Source: Kribbella sindirgiensis (lineage in GTDB: Bacteria; Actinomycetota; Actinomycetes; Propionibacteriales; Kribbellaceae). Taken from it: a DNA stretch of 64,000 nucleotides. The notes under the pieces were generated by a model. The model saw only the letters and a list, made by a program, of their open reading frames with translations, was not told the DNA's origin and did no database searches. The translations under genes and the position numbers were made by a program. The stretch is taken from contig NZ_SJKA01000002.1 in the NCBI RefSeq assembly GCF_004331435.1, forward strand, positions 434,001 through 498,000, read 5' to 3'. How positions within the stretch are numbered: the stretch's first letter is position 1; each line of letters begins with the position of its first letter. Positions 37,990 through 46,391 of the stretch are shown here, one piece after another.

Positions 37990-38313
37990 ATGCCCAATTT
38001 GAGGTCCCGCCTGATCACCCTGCCGCTCGCGAGCCTCGCGCTGGCCGCCGGCGGCGCTGCCCTGACCGCCACCACCGCGTCGGCCCACGAGCACCCGGCC
38101 CCGGTCGCGAACGTCGGGGACGCCGTCGACTACGCCACCGACCAGGTCCAGCTGCACGTCGACGACGAGGCGCTCGGCCTGTACCCCGCGGTGGAGAATC
38201 CGCTCGGCTACACGACCAGCCACGTGGTCCCGGTCGGCGTGAACGTCGTGTCGCTCACGCTCACCGGCCACAAGTCCGTCGACGACGGCACCGGTCACGG
38301 GCACGACCACTGA
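37990..38313 (+). CDS. Small secreted His-rich protein, probable copper partner
   Basis: The 107-residue protein has a signal peptide ending TASA, so the mature protein would begin His-Glu-His (HEHPAP), and it ends GHGHDH. Both termini could bind Cu or Zn. A good AAGGAG precedes the ATG. It lies 240 bp upstream of copC-copD in the same direction, separated by a terminator. I know no family name; copper binding is inferred from histidines and neighbours. Confidence 0.65.
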   Translation: MPNLRSRLITLPLASLALAAGGAALTATTASAHEHPAPVANVGDAVDYATDQVQLHVDDEALGLYPAVENPLGYTTSHVVPVGVNVVSLTLTGHKSVDDGTGHGHDH

Positions 38314-38361
38314 CCCACCGGCGGCGGCTCCGGTCCGCCTGACCGGCGCCACCGCACCGGT

Positions 38362-38403
38362 ATCGCCCGTGGCCGCGGACCCTCCTCCGCGACCACGGGC
38401 GAT
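38362..38403 (+). terminator. Terminator after the His-rich gene
   Basis: An 18-bp stem with one mismatch (38362-38379 with 38386-38403) closes a 6-nt loop about 50 bp after the stop, so the gene is probably transcribed separately from copC-copD. Confidence 0.75.
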
Positions 38404-38475
38404 CCACATCCGGGCCCGATTCGTCCTCACACCTCAAAAGTAACCCAGAGAGGTTTCGACCGCATTTCCCGGGCC

Positions 38476-38492
38476 GCCGTAATTGTTACGGC
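38476..38492. promoter_or_regulatory. Palindrome upstream of copC
   Basis: GCCGTAA-TTG-TTACGGC, perfect 7-bp arms, lies 62 bp before the copC ATG and may be the operator of the copC-copD pair. Confidence 0.5.
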
Positions 38493-38553
38493 GCAATGAC
38501 CGGACTGCATTAATTCGAACATTCTCCGATATGTCTCCGACAGGAGGATCCGG

Positions 38554-39123
38554 ATGTCTCTGCCCATGACGTCCTGGCTCTTTGCCCTGCGGCGGAACTA
38601 TCTGCCGCTCCTCGCCGTCATCGCCCTGACCGTCGCACCGGCCGCCCCCGCCGCCGCGCACAGCAAGCTCTCCGCCAGTACGCCGGCCAACGGCGCCCGG
38701 CTCACGTCCACGCCGTCCGCGCTCGCCTTCACGTTCGACCAGACCCTGCAACCGGTCCCGGGGTGGGACGCAGTCCTGGTGACCGGCCCCGACGGGAACC
38801 GTCATCCCGCCCGCTCGGTGCGGATCGCGGGCCGTACGCTGCACGCCACCTGTGACCGGCTCGGTACGGCCGGTGTCTACACGATCAGCTACCGGGTGAT
38901 CTCCGGCGACGGCCATCCGATCGCCGGCCACATCACAATCACCCTCGACCGGCCGGATTCCGGCCCACGCGCCGCCAGCGCGATGGCGCTGCCGACCGAC
39001 GGCGTACCGGCGTGGCTGTGGTTCGCCGAGCTTGCCGTCGTCCTGTTCCTGGTGCGCGGGTTCCGGCGCTGGCGATCCGATCTGGCCGCTCCGCCCGAAG
39101 CAGTCGTCAGGGACCAGCGATGA
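38554..39123 (+). CDS. copC: CopC-domain copper-binding protein
   Basis: The 189-residue protein has a signal peptide cleaved at AAA-His, leaving the mature N-terminal His that is the Cu(II) ligand of CopC, followed by the beta-barrel (STPANGARL, GDGHPIAGH with the other ligands) and a C-terminal membrane anchor (AWLWFAELAVVLFLVRGF). It should hold copper on the outer side of the membrane for CopD. A strong AGGAGGA precedes the ATG. Stop and copD start overlap (ATGA). Confidence 0.9.
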   Translation: MSLPMTSWLFALRRNYLPLLAVIALTVAPAAPAAAHSKLSASTPANGARLTSTPSALAFTFDQTLQPVPGWDAVLVTGPDGNRHPARSVRIAGRTLHATCDRLGTAGVYTISYRVISGDGHPIAGHITITLDRPDSGPRAASAMALPTDGVPAWLWFAELAVVLFLVRGFRRWRSDLAAPPEAVVRDQR

Positions 39124-40127
39124 ACGTCGCCATCCCGTCCGTCAAGGCACGGCGCCCGGTCGTCGTCGGGGCGATCGCCACGCTCAGCACGGCTGCTCTG
39201 GCGTGGTCCATCGTGGTCACCCGCCCGGCAGCTGAACCGGGCCTGACCACGACCAGTCCGGGCATCCTCTACACCACCCCGGTCGCCCGCTTCGTCACCA
39301 ACGCAACGGCCGTCCTCGCCGTCGGAGCCGTACTGCTGCTGCTACTGCTCGGCACCCAGGGCCGGGACCGGTACGGCGCGATCGCCGGTCGCGCCCGGAT
39401 GATCGGCATCGCCTCCGGCACCGCCTGGGTCACGGCCACCACGACGACGTGCTGGCTCCAGGCCGCCGCGATCTCACAGTCCGGCCCGAAGATGCCGTTC
39501 GCGGGGATGGCGTCGTACGTCGTCGCCGTCTCCTCAGGTACGGCGCTCGTGGTGACAGTCGCTGCCGCGGGCGCGTACACGCTGGCCGTCGTCAAGCGCA
39601 GACCGGCGCTCGGCCTCGGTACGGCGCTAGTGGGACTCGTCGCCGTACCGGTCACAGGCCACGCCTCGCAGAGTGAGGCCCCCTGGCTCACCACACCCGC
39701 GATCACCGCACACATGTGCGCAGTGAGCCTGTGGGTCGGCGGCCTCGCGCTGGTCACAGTGCTGGTCGCCGGCAACCGTTCCGCATTGGCCCTGGTGCTC
39801 CCGCGGTTCTCGACCGTTGCCGGTGGAGCGATCGCTACGGTCGGCCTCACCGGCTTACTGCTCGCGGGACCGCGTCTGACGAAGGACCTGACCCCACATC
39901 TGTCCGTACTACTTCACGCACTCCTCGAGACCCCTGCAGGCTGGCTGGTACTCGGCAAGCTCGCAGCTCTCATGCTCCTGGCGGCGACCGGCGGTGTGAT
40001 CCGCCAGATCCTCTTGCCGGCCGTACGCCGTGAAGAGACGTCCGCTCTCGCCACGCTGGCGACTGTCGAGCTCACGGTGATGGCTGTGGCCATCGCACTC
40101 GCCACGGTGCTGGCCAGACCGCTGTGA
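39120..40127 (+). CDS. copD: CopD copper transport protein
   Basis: The 335-residue membrane protein has eight or nine helices and the CopD motif with histidines in TAHMCAVSLWVGGLALVT. It is translationally coupled to copC and probably imports copper delivered by CopC. A paralogous CopD-like protein without CopC is encoded at 27952-28980. Confidence 0.87.
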   Translation: MNVAIPSVKARRPVVVGAIATLSTAALAWSIVVTRPAAEPGLTTTSPGILYTTPVARFVTNATAVLAVGAVLLLLLLGTQGRDRYGAIAGRARMIGIASGTAWVTATTTTCWLQAAAISQSGPKMPFAGMASYVVAVSSGTALVVTVAAAGAYTLAVVKRRPALGLGTALVGLVAVPVTGHASQSEAPWLTTPAITAHMCAVSLWVGGLALVTVLVAGNRSALALVLPRFSTVAGGAIATVGLTGLLLAGPRLTKDLTPHLSVLLHALLETPAGWLVLGKLAALMLLAATGGVIRQILLPAVRREETSALATLATVELTVMAVAIALATVLARPL

Positions 40128-40135
40128 ACACAGCA

Positions 40136-40169
40136 GTGCGGGCCCGGGAGAGTAGTCCTGGACCCGCAC
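40136..40169. terminator. Hairpin between copD and the DHA2 pump
   Basis: GTGCGGG (40136-40142) pairs with CCCGCAC (40163-40169) in the gap between convergent genes, followed by TTCTCTAT. Confidence 0.55.
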
Positions 40170-40214
40170 CGCGTTCTCTATAACCGCACAGCCTGGGAGG
40201 GCTGGTTGTTGTTG

Positions 40215-41708
40215 TCAGGCGGCCGGCGTCATCTCCTCCGCCTTGAGCTCGTCCTGTACGGCGGCCAGCTCGGCAGCCTCTGCTTCCTCGGCGGCCCGGC
40301 GGGCCCGGAGGCCGTGCAGACCGGTCAGTGCGATGACCAGGCCGAGGGCCGCGATCCCCGTCACGACACCGAGTCCCGACTTGTACGCCGACAGGACCCC
40401 GGCCGGGGCGGTGACGCCTGCGGTCTGGCCGCTGATCACCGCGGTCACGATCGCGAGAACCACCGCGCCGCCGACCTGGTTGGAGGTGTTGAACAGCCCG
40501 GAGGCCAGTCCCTGCTCGTGGTCCGGGACCCCGGACACGGCCTGGATGTTCAGCGACGGGAACCCGATCGCGAACCCGAGACCGAGCAGCATGATGGTCG
40601 GGAACATGGTCGAGAAGTACGCCGACTCCGGGCCGATCCGCAACGAGAGCGCGTACCCGGCGACGAACAACGCCATCGCGACGATGATCATCTTCTCGGT
40701 ACCCACCCGGTCGACGATCTTGCCGACGTTCGGGGACAGCGTGGCGACCAGCAGCCCGGCCGGGAGGAACCCGAGCGCGGTCTCGAACGACGACCAGCCC
40801 AGCAGGTTCTGCAGGTACAGGGTGCCGATCAGCTGGAAGGCGACGTACGAACCGAAGACGGTCAGGATGGCCAGGTTCGCCCGCCGTAGTGAGGCGTTGC
40901 GCAGGATGCCGAGCCGGACCAGCGGGTGCTTGGTGCGCAGCTCGATCGCGACGAAGCCGGCCAGCAGCACGACGGCGAGCGCGAACAGGCCGATGGTCTG
41001 CAGCGACACCCAGCCGGCGTGCTCGGCGCCGACGACCGCGTAGACCAGGGACAGCATGCCGGCGGTGACGGTGATCGCCCCCGGTACGTCGTACCCGCCG
41101 GCGGCGTTGTCCCGCGGGCTGTTCGGGATCAGCTTGATGGCGAACAGCAGCACGATCAGGGCGACCGGTCCGGGCATCAGGAAGGTCCAGCGCCAGCCGA
41201 CCTCGGTCAGCGCGCCGCCGAGGATCAGGCCCATCGAGAAGCCGCTGGCGGCGCAGGTGGTGAAGATGCTGAGGGCGCGGTTGCGATCCGGTCCCTCGTG
41301 GAAGGTGGTGGTGATGATCGAGAGCGCGGCCGGGGCGGTGAACGCCGCGGCGACGCCCTTCACGAACCGCGCGGCGATGAGCAGTTCGGGGTTGCTCGCC
41401 AGTGAGCTCAGCATCGAGACCACGGCGAAGACAGCGAGAGCGATCAGGAAGACCCGGCGCCGGCCGAGCAGATCGGCGGTCCGGCCGCCGAGGAGCAGTA
41501 GGCCGCCGTACCCGAGCACGTAGCCGGTCACGACCCACTGGAGAGAGGCAAGGGAGACGCCCAGGTCGGCGCCGATGGACGGCAGGGACATGCCGACCAT
41601 CGACACGTCCAGGCCGTCGAGGAAGATCACGCCGCAGACCACCAGGAGCGCTCCCCAGAGGCGCGCGTCCCAAGTCATGCGAGCTGGCGATGTGGTTTGC
41701 GTAGTCAC
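40215..41708 (-). CDS. DHA2-family MFS drug transporter
   Basis: The 497-residue permease has fourteen predicted helices and the DHA2 motifs: FLDGLDVSMVGMSLPSIG in helix 1, GYVLGYGGLLLLGGRTADLLGRRRVF (motif A), and GFSMGLILGGALTEVGWRWTF (motif C). Such pumps export drugs in exchange for protons. A divergent MarR gene with an operator-dense 88-bp gap controls it. Start is GTG 41708. Confidence 0.88.
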   Translation of the reverse strand: MTTQTTSPARMTWDARLWGALLVVCGVIFLDGLDVSMVGMSLPSIGADLGVSLASLQWVVTGYVLGYGGLLLLGGRTADLLGRRRVFLIALAVFAVVSMLSSLASNPELLIAARFVKGVAAAFTAPAALSIITTTFHEGPDRNRALSIFTTCAASGFSMGLILGGALTEVGWRWTFLMPGPVALIVLLFAIKLIPNSPRDNAAGGYDVPGAITVTAGMLSLVYAVVGAEHAGWVSLQTIGLFALAVVLLAGFVAIELRTKHPLVRLGILRNASLRRANLAILTVFGSYVAFQLIGTLYLQNLLGWSSFETALGFLPAGLLVATLSPNVGKIVDRVGTEKMIIVAMALFVAGYALSLRIGPESAYFSTMFPTIMLLGLGFAIGFPSLNIQAVSGVPDHEQGLASGLFNTSNQVGGAVVLAIVTAVISGQTAGVTAPAGVLSAYKSGLGVVTGIAALGLVIALTGLHGLRARRAAEEAEAAELAAVQDELKAEEMTPAA

Positions 41709-41718
41709 GAGGAGAGAC

Positions 41719-41785
41719 TATTGCATGCGTGTGCATCTAATGTCTAGGCATTAAATGCGTTTGCATTGAATGCGCATGCATGCTA
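41719..41785. promoter_or_regulatory. Operator cluster between DHA2 pump and marR
   Basis: The gap is full of TGCAT/ATGCA units: TTGCATGCG-TG-TGCAT, AATGC-GTTT-GCATT (a 5-bp palindrome pair), and ATGCGCATGCATGC just before the MarR start. This repetition is typical of autoregulated MarR-efflux pairs. Confidence 0.65.
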
Positions 41786-41796
41786 TGGTCGCCGAC

Positions 41797-42288
41797 ATGA
41801 CCGTTACTAAGGTCAGCGCTGGACCTGGTGAGACCAGCGCCGATGCCGGTGCCGACGCCAGTGCCGACGTGAGTGCCGACGTGAGTGCCGACGTGAGGGA
41901 ATGGCGCGAACTGCTGGCCCGTCACGCGGACCTGACCTGCGCCCTCGACCGGGCGCTGCAGGCCGGTCACGCACTCGGGATGAGTGAGTACGAGGTGCTC
42001 GAGCGGCTCGCGGAGCTGCCGGAGCACTCTGCGAAGGTGGCGACGATCGCCAAGTCCGTGCATCTCAGCCAGAGCGCGCTGTCGCGCGTGATCGGCCGCC
42101 TCGAGGTGGCCGGCCTGGTCGAGCGGCACATGTGCCCGGAGGACCGTCGCGCCGTGAACGTCCGGCTGACCGACGAGGGTCTCAGGCGCCAGACCGAGGC
42201 TCAGCCGACCCAGCGCAAGGTGCTGGCGCAGCGACTCCACGCACCGCTGGTGAAGACCTGCGGACCCGTATCCTCTGTGGATGCCTGA
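41797..42288 (+). CDS. MarR-family regulator of the DHA2 pump
   Basis: The 163-residue protein has a winged helix at about residues 65-125 (VATIAKSVHLSQSALSRVIGRLEVAGLVERHM, wing CPEDRRAVNVRLTDEG). The N-terminus holds a tandem SADV repeat (GCCGACGTGAGT three times, 41863-41898). ATG 41797 was preferred over in-frame 41770. The stop overlaps the downstream hydrolase remnant by 8 bp, so a pump, regulator and hydrolase module probably once worked together. Confidence 0.82.
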   Translation: MTVTKVSAGPGETSADAGADASADVSADVSADVREWRELLARHADLTCALDRALQAGHALGMSEYEVLERLAELPEHSAKVATIAKSVHLSQSALSRVIGRLEVAGLVERHMCPEDRRAVNVRLTDEGLRRQTEAQPTQRKVLAQRLHAPLVKTCGPVSSVDA

Positions 42289-43155
42289 GGCGTACGACGA
42301 AGCACGCGAGGTCATCGCAGACCTGCACCGGGTCGTAACGCCCAACGGCGTCCAGGAGAACTTTTCACGGTCGTCACCTACGACCAGCGCGCCGCCGGGC
42401 GGACCCTGCGCACAATCGACCCCGAAACCATCGCGGACACCCTCACGATCGCGCAGTACGTCGCCGACGCGATCGAACTCGCCGAGCAGATCCGGGAGCG
42501 GTACGGCGTCCCGAAGCTGATCCTGATCGGCCACAGCTGGGGCACCATCATCGCCACCCAGGCGGCACTCGACCGGCCTGACCTCTTCCACGCGTACGTC
42601 GGGGTCGGGCAGGTCATCGACGCCCGGGCCAACGAGCGGCTGTGCTTCGAGTACGCGCTCGACCAGGCGCGCGAGCACAACCACACCGAAGCGCTCGAGC
42701 AGCTCGAGTCGATCGCGCCGTACCCGGGTGACGAGCCCGTGACCCGCGAGCGGATCATCGTCGCCCGTCAGTGGGCGCAGTACCGCGGCGGACTGTCGGC
42801 GTACCGCGACGACTCCAAGTACTTCTTCGGGGCGCCCGAGCTGTCGCCGGAGTACACGGTCGAGGAGACCGAGACCATTGGCGAGGGCAACGAGTTCACA
42901 CTGGGCCGGGTGCTCGACGAGATGCTGACGGTCGACTACACGGGCGTGACGGAGTTCCCGATCCCGGTGCTGATGTTCCTCGGGCGGCACGACTACACGA
43001 CACCCGCACAGCCGCCCGCGGAGTGGATCGCGGCGGTCGAAGCGCCGTACAAGCAGGCCGTCTGGTTCGAGCATTCGGCGCATCTGGCGCCTTGGGAGGA
43101 GCCGGGGAAGTTTCTGGTCAGTCTGCTGACCTATGTACGTCCGCTCGCCGACTAA
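42281..43155 (+). pseudogene. Alpha/beta-hydrolase (proline iminopeptidase-like), frameshifted
   Basis: The N-terminal piece (MPEAYDEAREV...TPNGVQENF) is in frame 2. From about 42364 the sequence continues in frame 1 with FTVVTYDQRAAGRT, the nucleophile elbow GHSWG, FLGRHDYTTPA (acid) and FEHSAHLAPWEEPGKF (His). Compared with S33 hydrolases, the segment with the oxyanion HGGPG loop, about 60-70 residues, is missing at the junction near 42360. Frame 1 has no start before 42739. An internal deletion with frameshift explains this. Confidence 0.75.
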
Positions 43156-43188
43156 AACGGGTTGCGTCGGATACGTACGCTTCTGCAG

Positions 43189-44394
43189 GTGAAGGTAACG
43201 GCTGTTGTAGTGCGTCCGTCCGACCGGGCGGTCCTGATGGTGCAGTCGGGGCTCCCCGAGGTCGAGCAGGCGGACGGTTTCTGGTTCCCGGATGTCGAGT
43301 CTGTGCTACGGGGGCTGCGGGACGAGCACGGTATCGAGGCCGTTGTACTCACGTGTCTGTCCGAGGATCCGCTCACCTACCTGATGCTCCCGAGCGGGGA
43401 GCCGCCGGCCGGGGCGCGTTGGGTTCACGATCATCCCGTTAGCTCATCCGCTCTGCCGAGCTGGACGCGGCCGGAGTGGTACGGCGAAGCGCCGCAGTGG
43501 ATCGCCGAGCGCGTGAAGGCGGCCGGACCGTGGACGCAGGTGAAGTCATGGGGCCTGTCGAACGTGTTGCGGATCCCGACCGCCGACGGCGACGTGTACT
43601 TCAAGGCGCTCTCGCAGGCGTCGACGGAGCCGGACGCGTTGCCGTTCCTGTTCGCGAACGAGCCGCTGTTCCTGCAGCGCGCCGCCACCGATCGTCCCGG
43701 CGCGGTGCCCACTCCGCTGGCGATCGACGAGGAACGCGCGTGGATGCTGCTGCCGGACCTCGGTACGCCGTTGCAGGACGCGAGCGACGTCGCGGTCTGG
43801 ATCGATGCTGTGCGCAACCATGCCCGGTTGCAGCGCAGCTACGTCACGGAACCTGAACGCCTGCTGGAGTACAGCTGCGCCGACCGGCGGCTCGCTGTCC
43901 TCGATGCCGAGCTGGATCGGTTGCTCGAGCCCAACTCGCTGACCGGCCAACTCGACCCGGAGCAGCAGGCCCAGTTGCCGGAACGCGCGAAGCAGTTGCG
44001 CGAGGCAATCACCGAGTTGGCCGGGATCGGCGTACCCGAGACCCTGCTGCACGGCGACCTGCATCCACGAAACCTGGCCGTCCGCAACGGGGAGGTCCTC
44101 GCCTTCGACTGGACCGACGCGGCGCTGGCACACCCGTTCCTGGACCTGGTGACGTTCATGGAGGAAAGCTCGCCCCTGTCGAGCGACGCCCGCGTGCTGG
44201 ACGCCTACCTGAGCGAGTGGGAAGAGTACGCCGCGATCTCGGACCTGCGCCGTGCGCTAACGCTCGCGGAGGAACTCGGGTCTCTGCACCAGACCATCAC
44301 CTACCTGCATCTGGTGGATCACCTCACCGGGCCCAGCAAGAACTCGATGTCCCGCGGCGGATCGTTCTGGCTGAAGAAACTCCTCACGCCCTGA
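43189..44394 (+). CDS. Phosphotransferase-fold protein with extra N-terminal domain
   Basis: The 401-residue protein has an N-terminal part (about residues 1-95; VTAVVVRPSDRAVLMVQ..., like the first strands of a NUDIX fold but without a Nudix box) and a C-terminal APH kinase domain with LLHGDLHPRNLAV (catalytic Asp) and LAFDWTDAALAHPF. It may phosphorylate a small molecule or be a regulatory pseudo-hydrolase fusion. GTG 43189 is chosen; TTG 43162 is possible. Confidence 0.75.
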   Translation: MKVTAVVVRPSDRAVLMVQSGLPEVEQADGFWFPDVESVLRGLRDEHGIEAVVLTCLSEDPLTYLMLPSGEPPAGARWVHDHPVSSSALPSWTRPEWYGEAPQWIAERVKAAGPWTQVKSWGLSNVLRIPTADGDVYFKALSQASTEPDALPFLFANEPLFLQRAATDRPGAVPTPLAIDEERAWMLLPDLGTPLQDASDVAVWIDAVRNHARLQRSYVTEPERLLEYSCADRRLAVLDAELDRLLEPNSLTGQLDPEQQAQLPERAKQLREAITELAGIGVPETLLHGDLHPRNLAVRNGEVLAFDWTDAALAHPFLDLVTFMEESSPLSSDARVLDAYLSEWEEYAAISDLRRALTLAEELGSLHQTITYLHLVDHLTGPSKNSMSRGGSFWLKKLLTP

Positions 44395-44423
44395 CGATCC
44401 GCCGCGATTGCGTGGCGCAGGAC

Positions 44424-44457
44424 TCCACCGCTGACCGGCCGGGCGGTTAGCGGTGGA
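44424..44457. terminator. Bidirectional hairpin
   Basis: TCCACCGCT (44424-44432) pairs with AGCGGTGGA (44449-44457), with a further ACCG/CGGT inside. It overlaps the stop of the first HExxH gene and ends both convergent transcripts. Confidence 0.65.
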
Positions 44458-45235
44458 GGATTGTTAGTTGGTTGTTCAGGCCTCGGCGGACGGGTGGGTC
44501 GAGGTGGCGGGACCATTCTGGGTGGCGTTCGCCGCGGAGTTTTGCGTAGTGGGCCAGGGCTTCGGCGAGGGCGGTTTCGCGGAGGTAGCCGCGGGCGAGG
44601 GGTTGTTTGCCGCGGCCGTTCGGGCGGGGGCGGCGTTCGTACGCCGCGTTCGCGGTGAAGATGCCTAGTCCGTAGAAGACCGTGACCAGGTCGGTGAGCG
44701 GCTCGTGGTCGGGTCGGCGGGCGAGGGTGATTCGGCCGCTGCCGAGGAGCAGTTCGTGGCCGGCCTCGTGGGCGTAGATCGCGATCAGCGCGACCGGGTC
44801 GGCCATCAACGCCGGTGCGAGCTGGATCTGGTTGCTGCCGTTTCCGCGGATCCAGCGCCCGGACTGTTCCTTCACCACGAGACCGCCCACCGGGCGCCCT
44901 CCACCGTGCAGACCATCGACGGGACGTCGTACGCCGTTCAGTTCGAAGCTCAGCGCGCACTGACCGGGCCGGAGATCCATCCGGTTGTCGACGCGGCCGC
45001 ACAGCTCGGTCGCGGCGGCGAGGCTTCCGTCGTACCCATCCGGGATCAGGTCGACCGGCAGCGCGATCGGACGCAGCAGCACGTCCCGGCCGAACTCGCT
45101 GATGAACCAGTCCATCGACGTCCGGATCCAGCGCCGGCTCCCGCCCGGCAACCGTTCGCGGGGCGCCTTCAGCTTGGAGCGCAACTGCTGGCTGCGGCGG
45201 ATCATTCCGATCGGATTCCTCACCCGCCGGATCAT
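44447..45235 (-). CDS. HExxH protein, paralogue 1 of 3
   Basis: The 262-residue protein has the shared N-terminal block (LPGGSRRWIRTSMDW, then FGRDVLLRPIALP and YDGS) and a zinc motif HEAGH followed 18 residues later by Glu in EPLTDL, then VFYGLGIFTANAAYER. No signal peptide or membrane helix is visible, so it is probably cytosolic. It is the shortest of the tandem set, lacking the middle helical segment. ATG 45235 is preferred; TTG 45256 is in frame. Proteolytic activity is inferred, not shown. Confidence 0.7.
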   Translation of the reverse strand: MIRRVRNPIGMIRRSQQLRSKLKAPRERLPGGSRRWIRTSMDWFISEFGRDVLLRPIALPVDLIPDGYDGSLAAATELCGRVDNRMDLRPGQCALSFELNGVRRPVDGLHGGGRPVGGLVVKEQSGRWIRGNGSNQIQLAPALMADPVALIAIYAHEAGHELLLGSGRITLARRPDHEPLTDLVTVFYGLGIFTANAAYERRPRPNGRGKQPLARGYLRETALAEALAHYAKLRGERHPEWSRHLDPPVRRGLNNQLTILHR

Positions 45236-45291
45236 GCCTGTCCGACGCCGCAGCAAACCTCACGGTTCCGCAGCGTCACCGGATGTTGACA

Positions 45292-46335
45292 TCAGGTCAG
45301 CGGTGCGCCTTCCTGGATCGAGTCGATCTCGGCGTCCTTCACCAGCGACGCGAGCCGGGCGAAGGTCCGGATCCGGACCGCCCGGTCGACCTCGGTCGGC
45401 AGCGCCGGAAAAAGCGATTCCGGAAACAGCAGGTGCCGGCGGAAACAGTACGCCGCCAGCGCGTCGGAGGCACCGCGCTCCCCCAGGTACCCGAGCGTCT
45501 GCAACGCCGAACGCCGGCCGGGAACCCGCTCGACCGCCTGGTTCGCGAGGAAGATCCCGAATCCGTGGAACACCGCGAACAGGTCGGTCAGCGCCTCGGC
45601 GTCCGGGCGGCTCCGGTCGATCAGGTGATACCCCCAGAGCACCTCGTGCCCGAGTTCATGGGCGGTGGCGGCAACGACCGCGGCCGGGTCGGCCAGTGTG
45701 GTTGCCGACAGCATCACCGCCGTTCCCTCGGTGCCGCCGGCCCGCAGGTCGAGCCAGGCCGCGCGTGATCCACTGCCGGCCGAGGTCGACCAGATCGCTT
45801 CGGCGCGCCGGCAGAGCTCGGCTCGGCGATCCAGGTCGGTTTCCTGGAGGATCGCCGTACTGCGTTTCACCTCGGCCTGCAATTCGCGCTCGGCGAGTAC
45901 GCCGATCTCGGCCGCGAATCCGGCCGCGGCCAGCGCGTCCACCTCGGCCGACGTCATCGTTGCCCGCAGCCCCGAGATCGCGATCAGGTCGCTGCTCTGC
46001 TCGGCGTTCAGCCGGTGCACGGCCGCGCTGCGGGCGGCAGCGCGGACCTCCTCCATCCGGAAGCTGAACCGGATCCGGTCGTCGGGTACTTCCATCCACG
46101 CGCACACCTGCAGGCAGAGCTCGCGCGCCGCGCGCTCGGAGCCGTCGTACCAGGCGGGTACGAACTCACTGGGCAACACCGGCGGCCGACGCAGCGGCTC
46201 CGTCCCGAACCGGCCGATCAGCCAGTCCAGCGAGTCCTCGATCCACTGCTCCGGCCCACCGGGCAGCAGGACCTTCGGGCCGTACAACTGCTCTCGATGT
46301 CGTTGCCGACGGCGCCAAGCACCGATCAGATTCAT
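45292..46335 (-). CDS. HExxH protein, paralogue 2 of 3
   Basis: The 347-residue protein has the block LPGGPEQWIEDSLDWLI..FGTEPLRRPPVLP..FVP..YDGS (residues 24-65), a variable helical middle with the Cys/Glu-rich region 110-190, the zinc motif HELGH (226-230) plus Glu247 in EALTDL, and FHGFGIFLANQAVER. It ends with GYLGERGASDALAAYCFRRH. Same family and strand as its neighbours; spacing 56 bp from paralogue 3 and about 56 bp to paralogue 1, so probably one operon. Function unknown. Confidence 0.72.
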   Translation of the reverse strand: MNLIGAWRRRQRHREQLYGPKVLLPGGPEQWIEDSLDWLIGRFGTEPLRRPPVLPSEFVPAWYDGSERAARELCLQVCAWMEVPDDRIRFSFRMEEVRAAARSAAVHRLNAEQSSDLIAISGLRATMTSAEVDALAAAGFAAEIGVLAERELQAEVKRSTAILQETDLDRRAELCRRAEAIWSTSAGSGSRAAWLDLRAGGTEGTAVMLSATTLADPAAVVAATAHELGHEVLWGYHLIDRSRPDAEALTDLFAVFHGFGIFLANQAVERVPGRRSALQTLGYLGERGASDALAAYCFRRHLLFPESLFPALPTEVDRAVRIRTFARLASLVKDAEIDSIQEGAPLT

Positions 46336-46391
46336 ACCCGAACTGACGCGGTCGCCCGAACGCCCGTTCCATCAGCAATGTTGCAGCTGGA

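Noticed and set aside
42739..43155. Independent short gene encoding a hydrolase C-terminus
   Set aside because: The reading frame is coding-like well upstream (GHSWG, YDQRAAG) without any start codon, so it is the rear part of a frameshifted gene.
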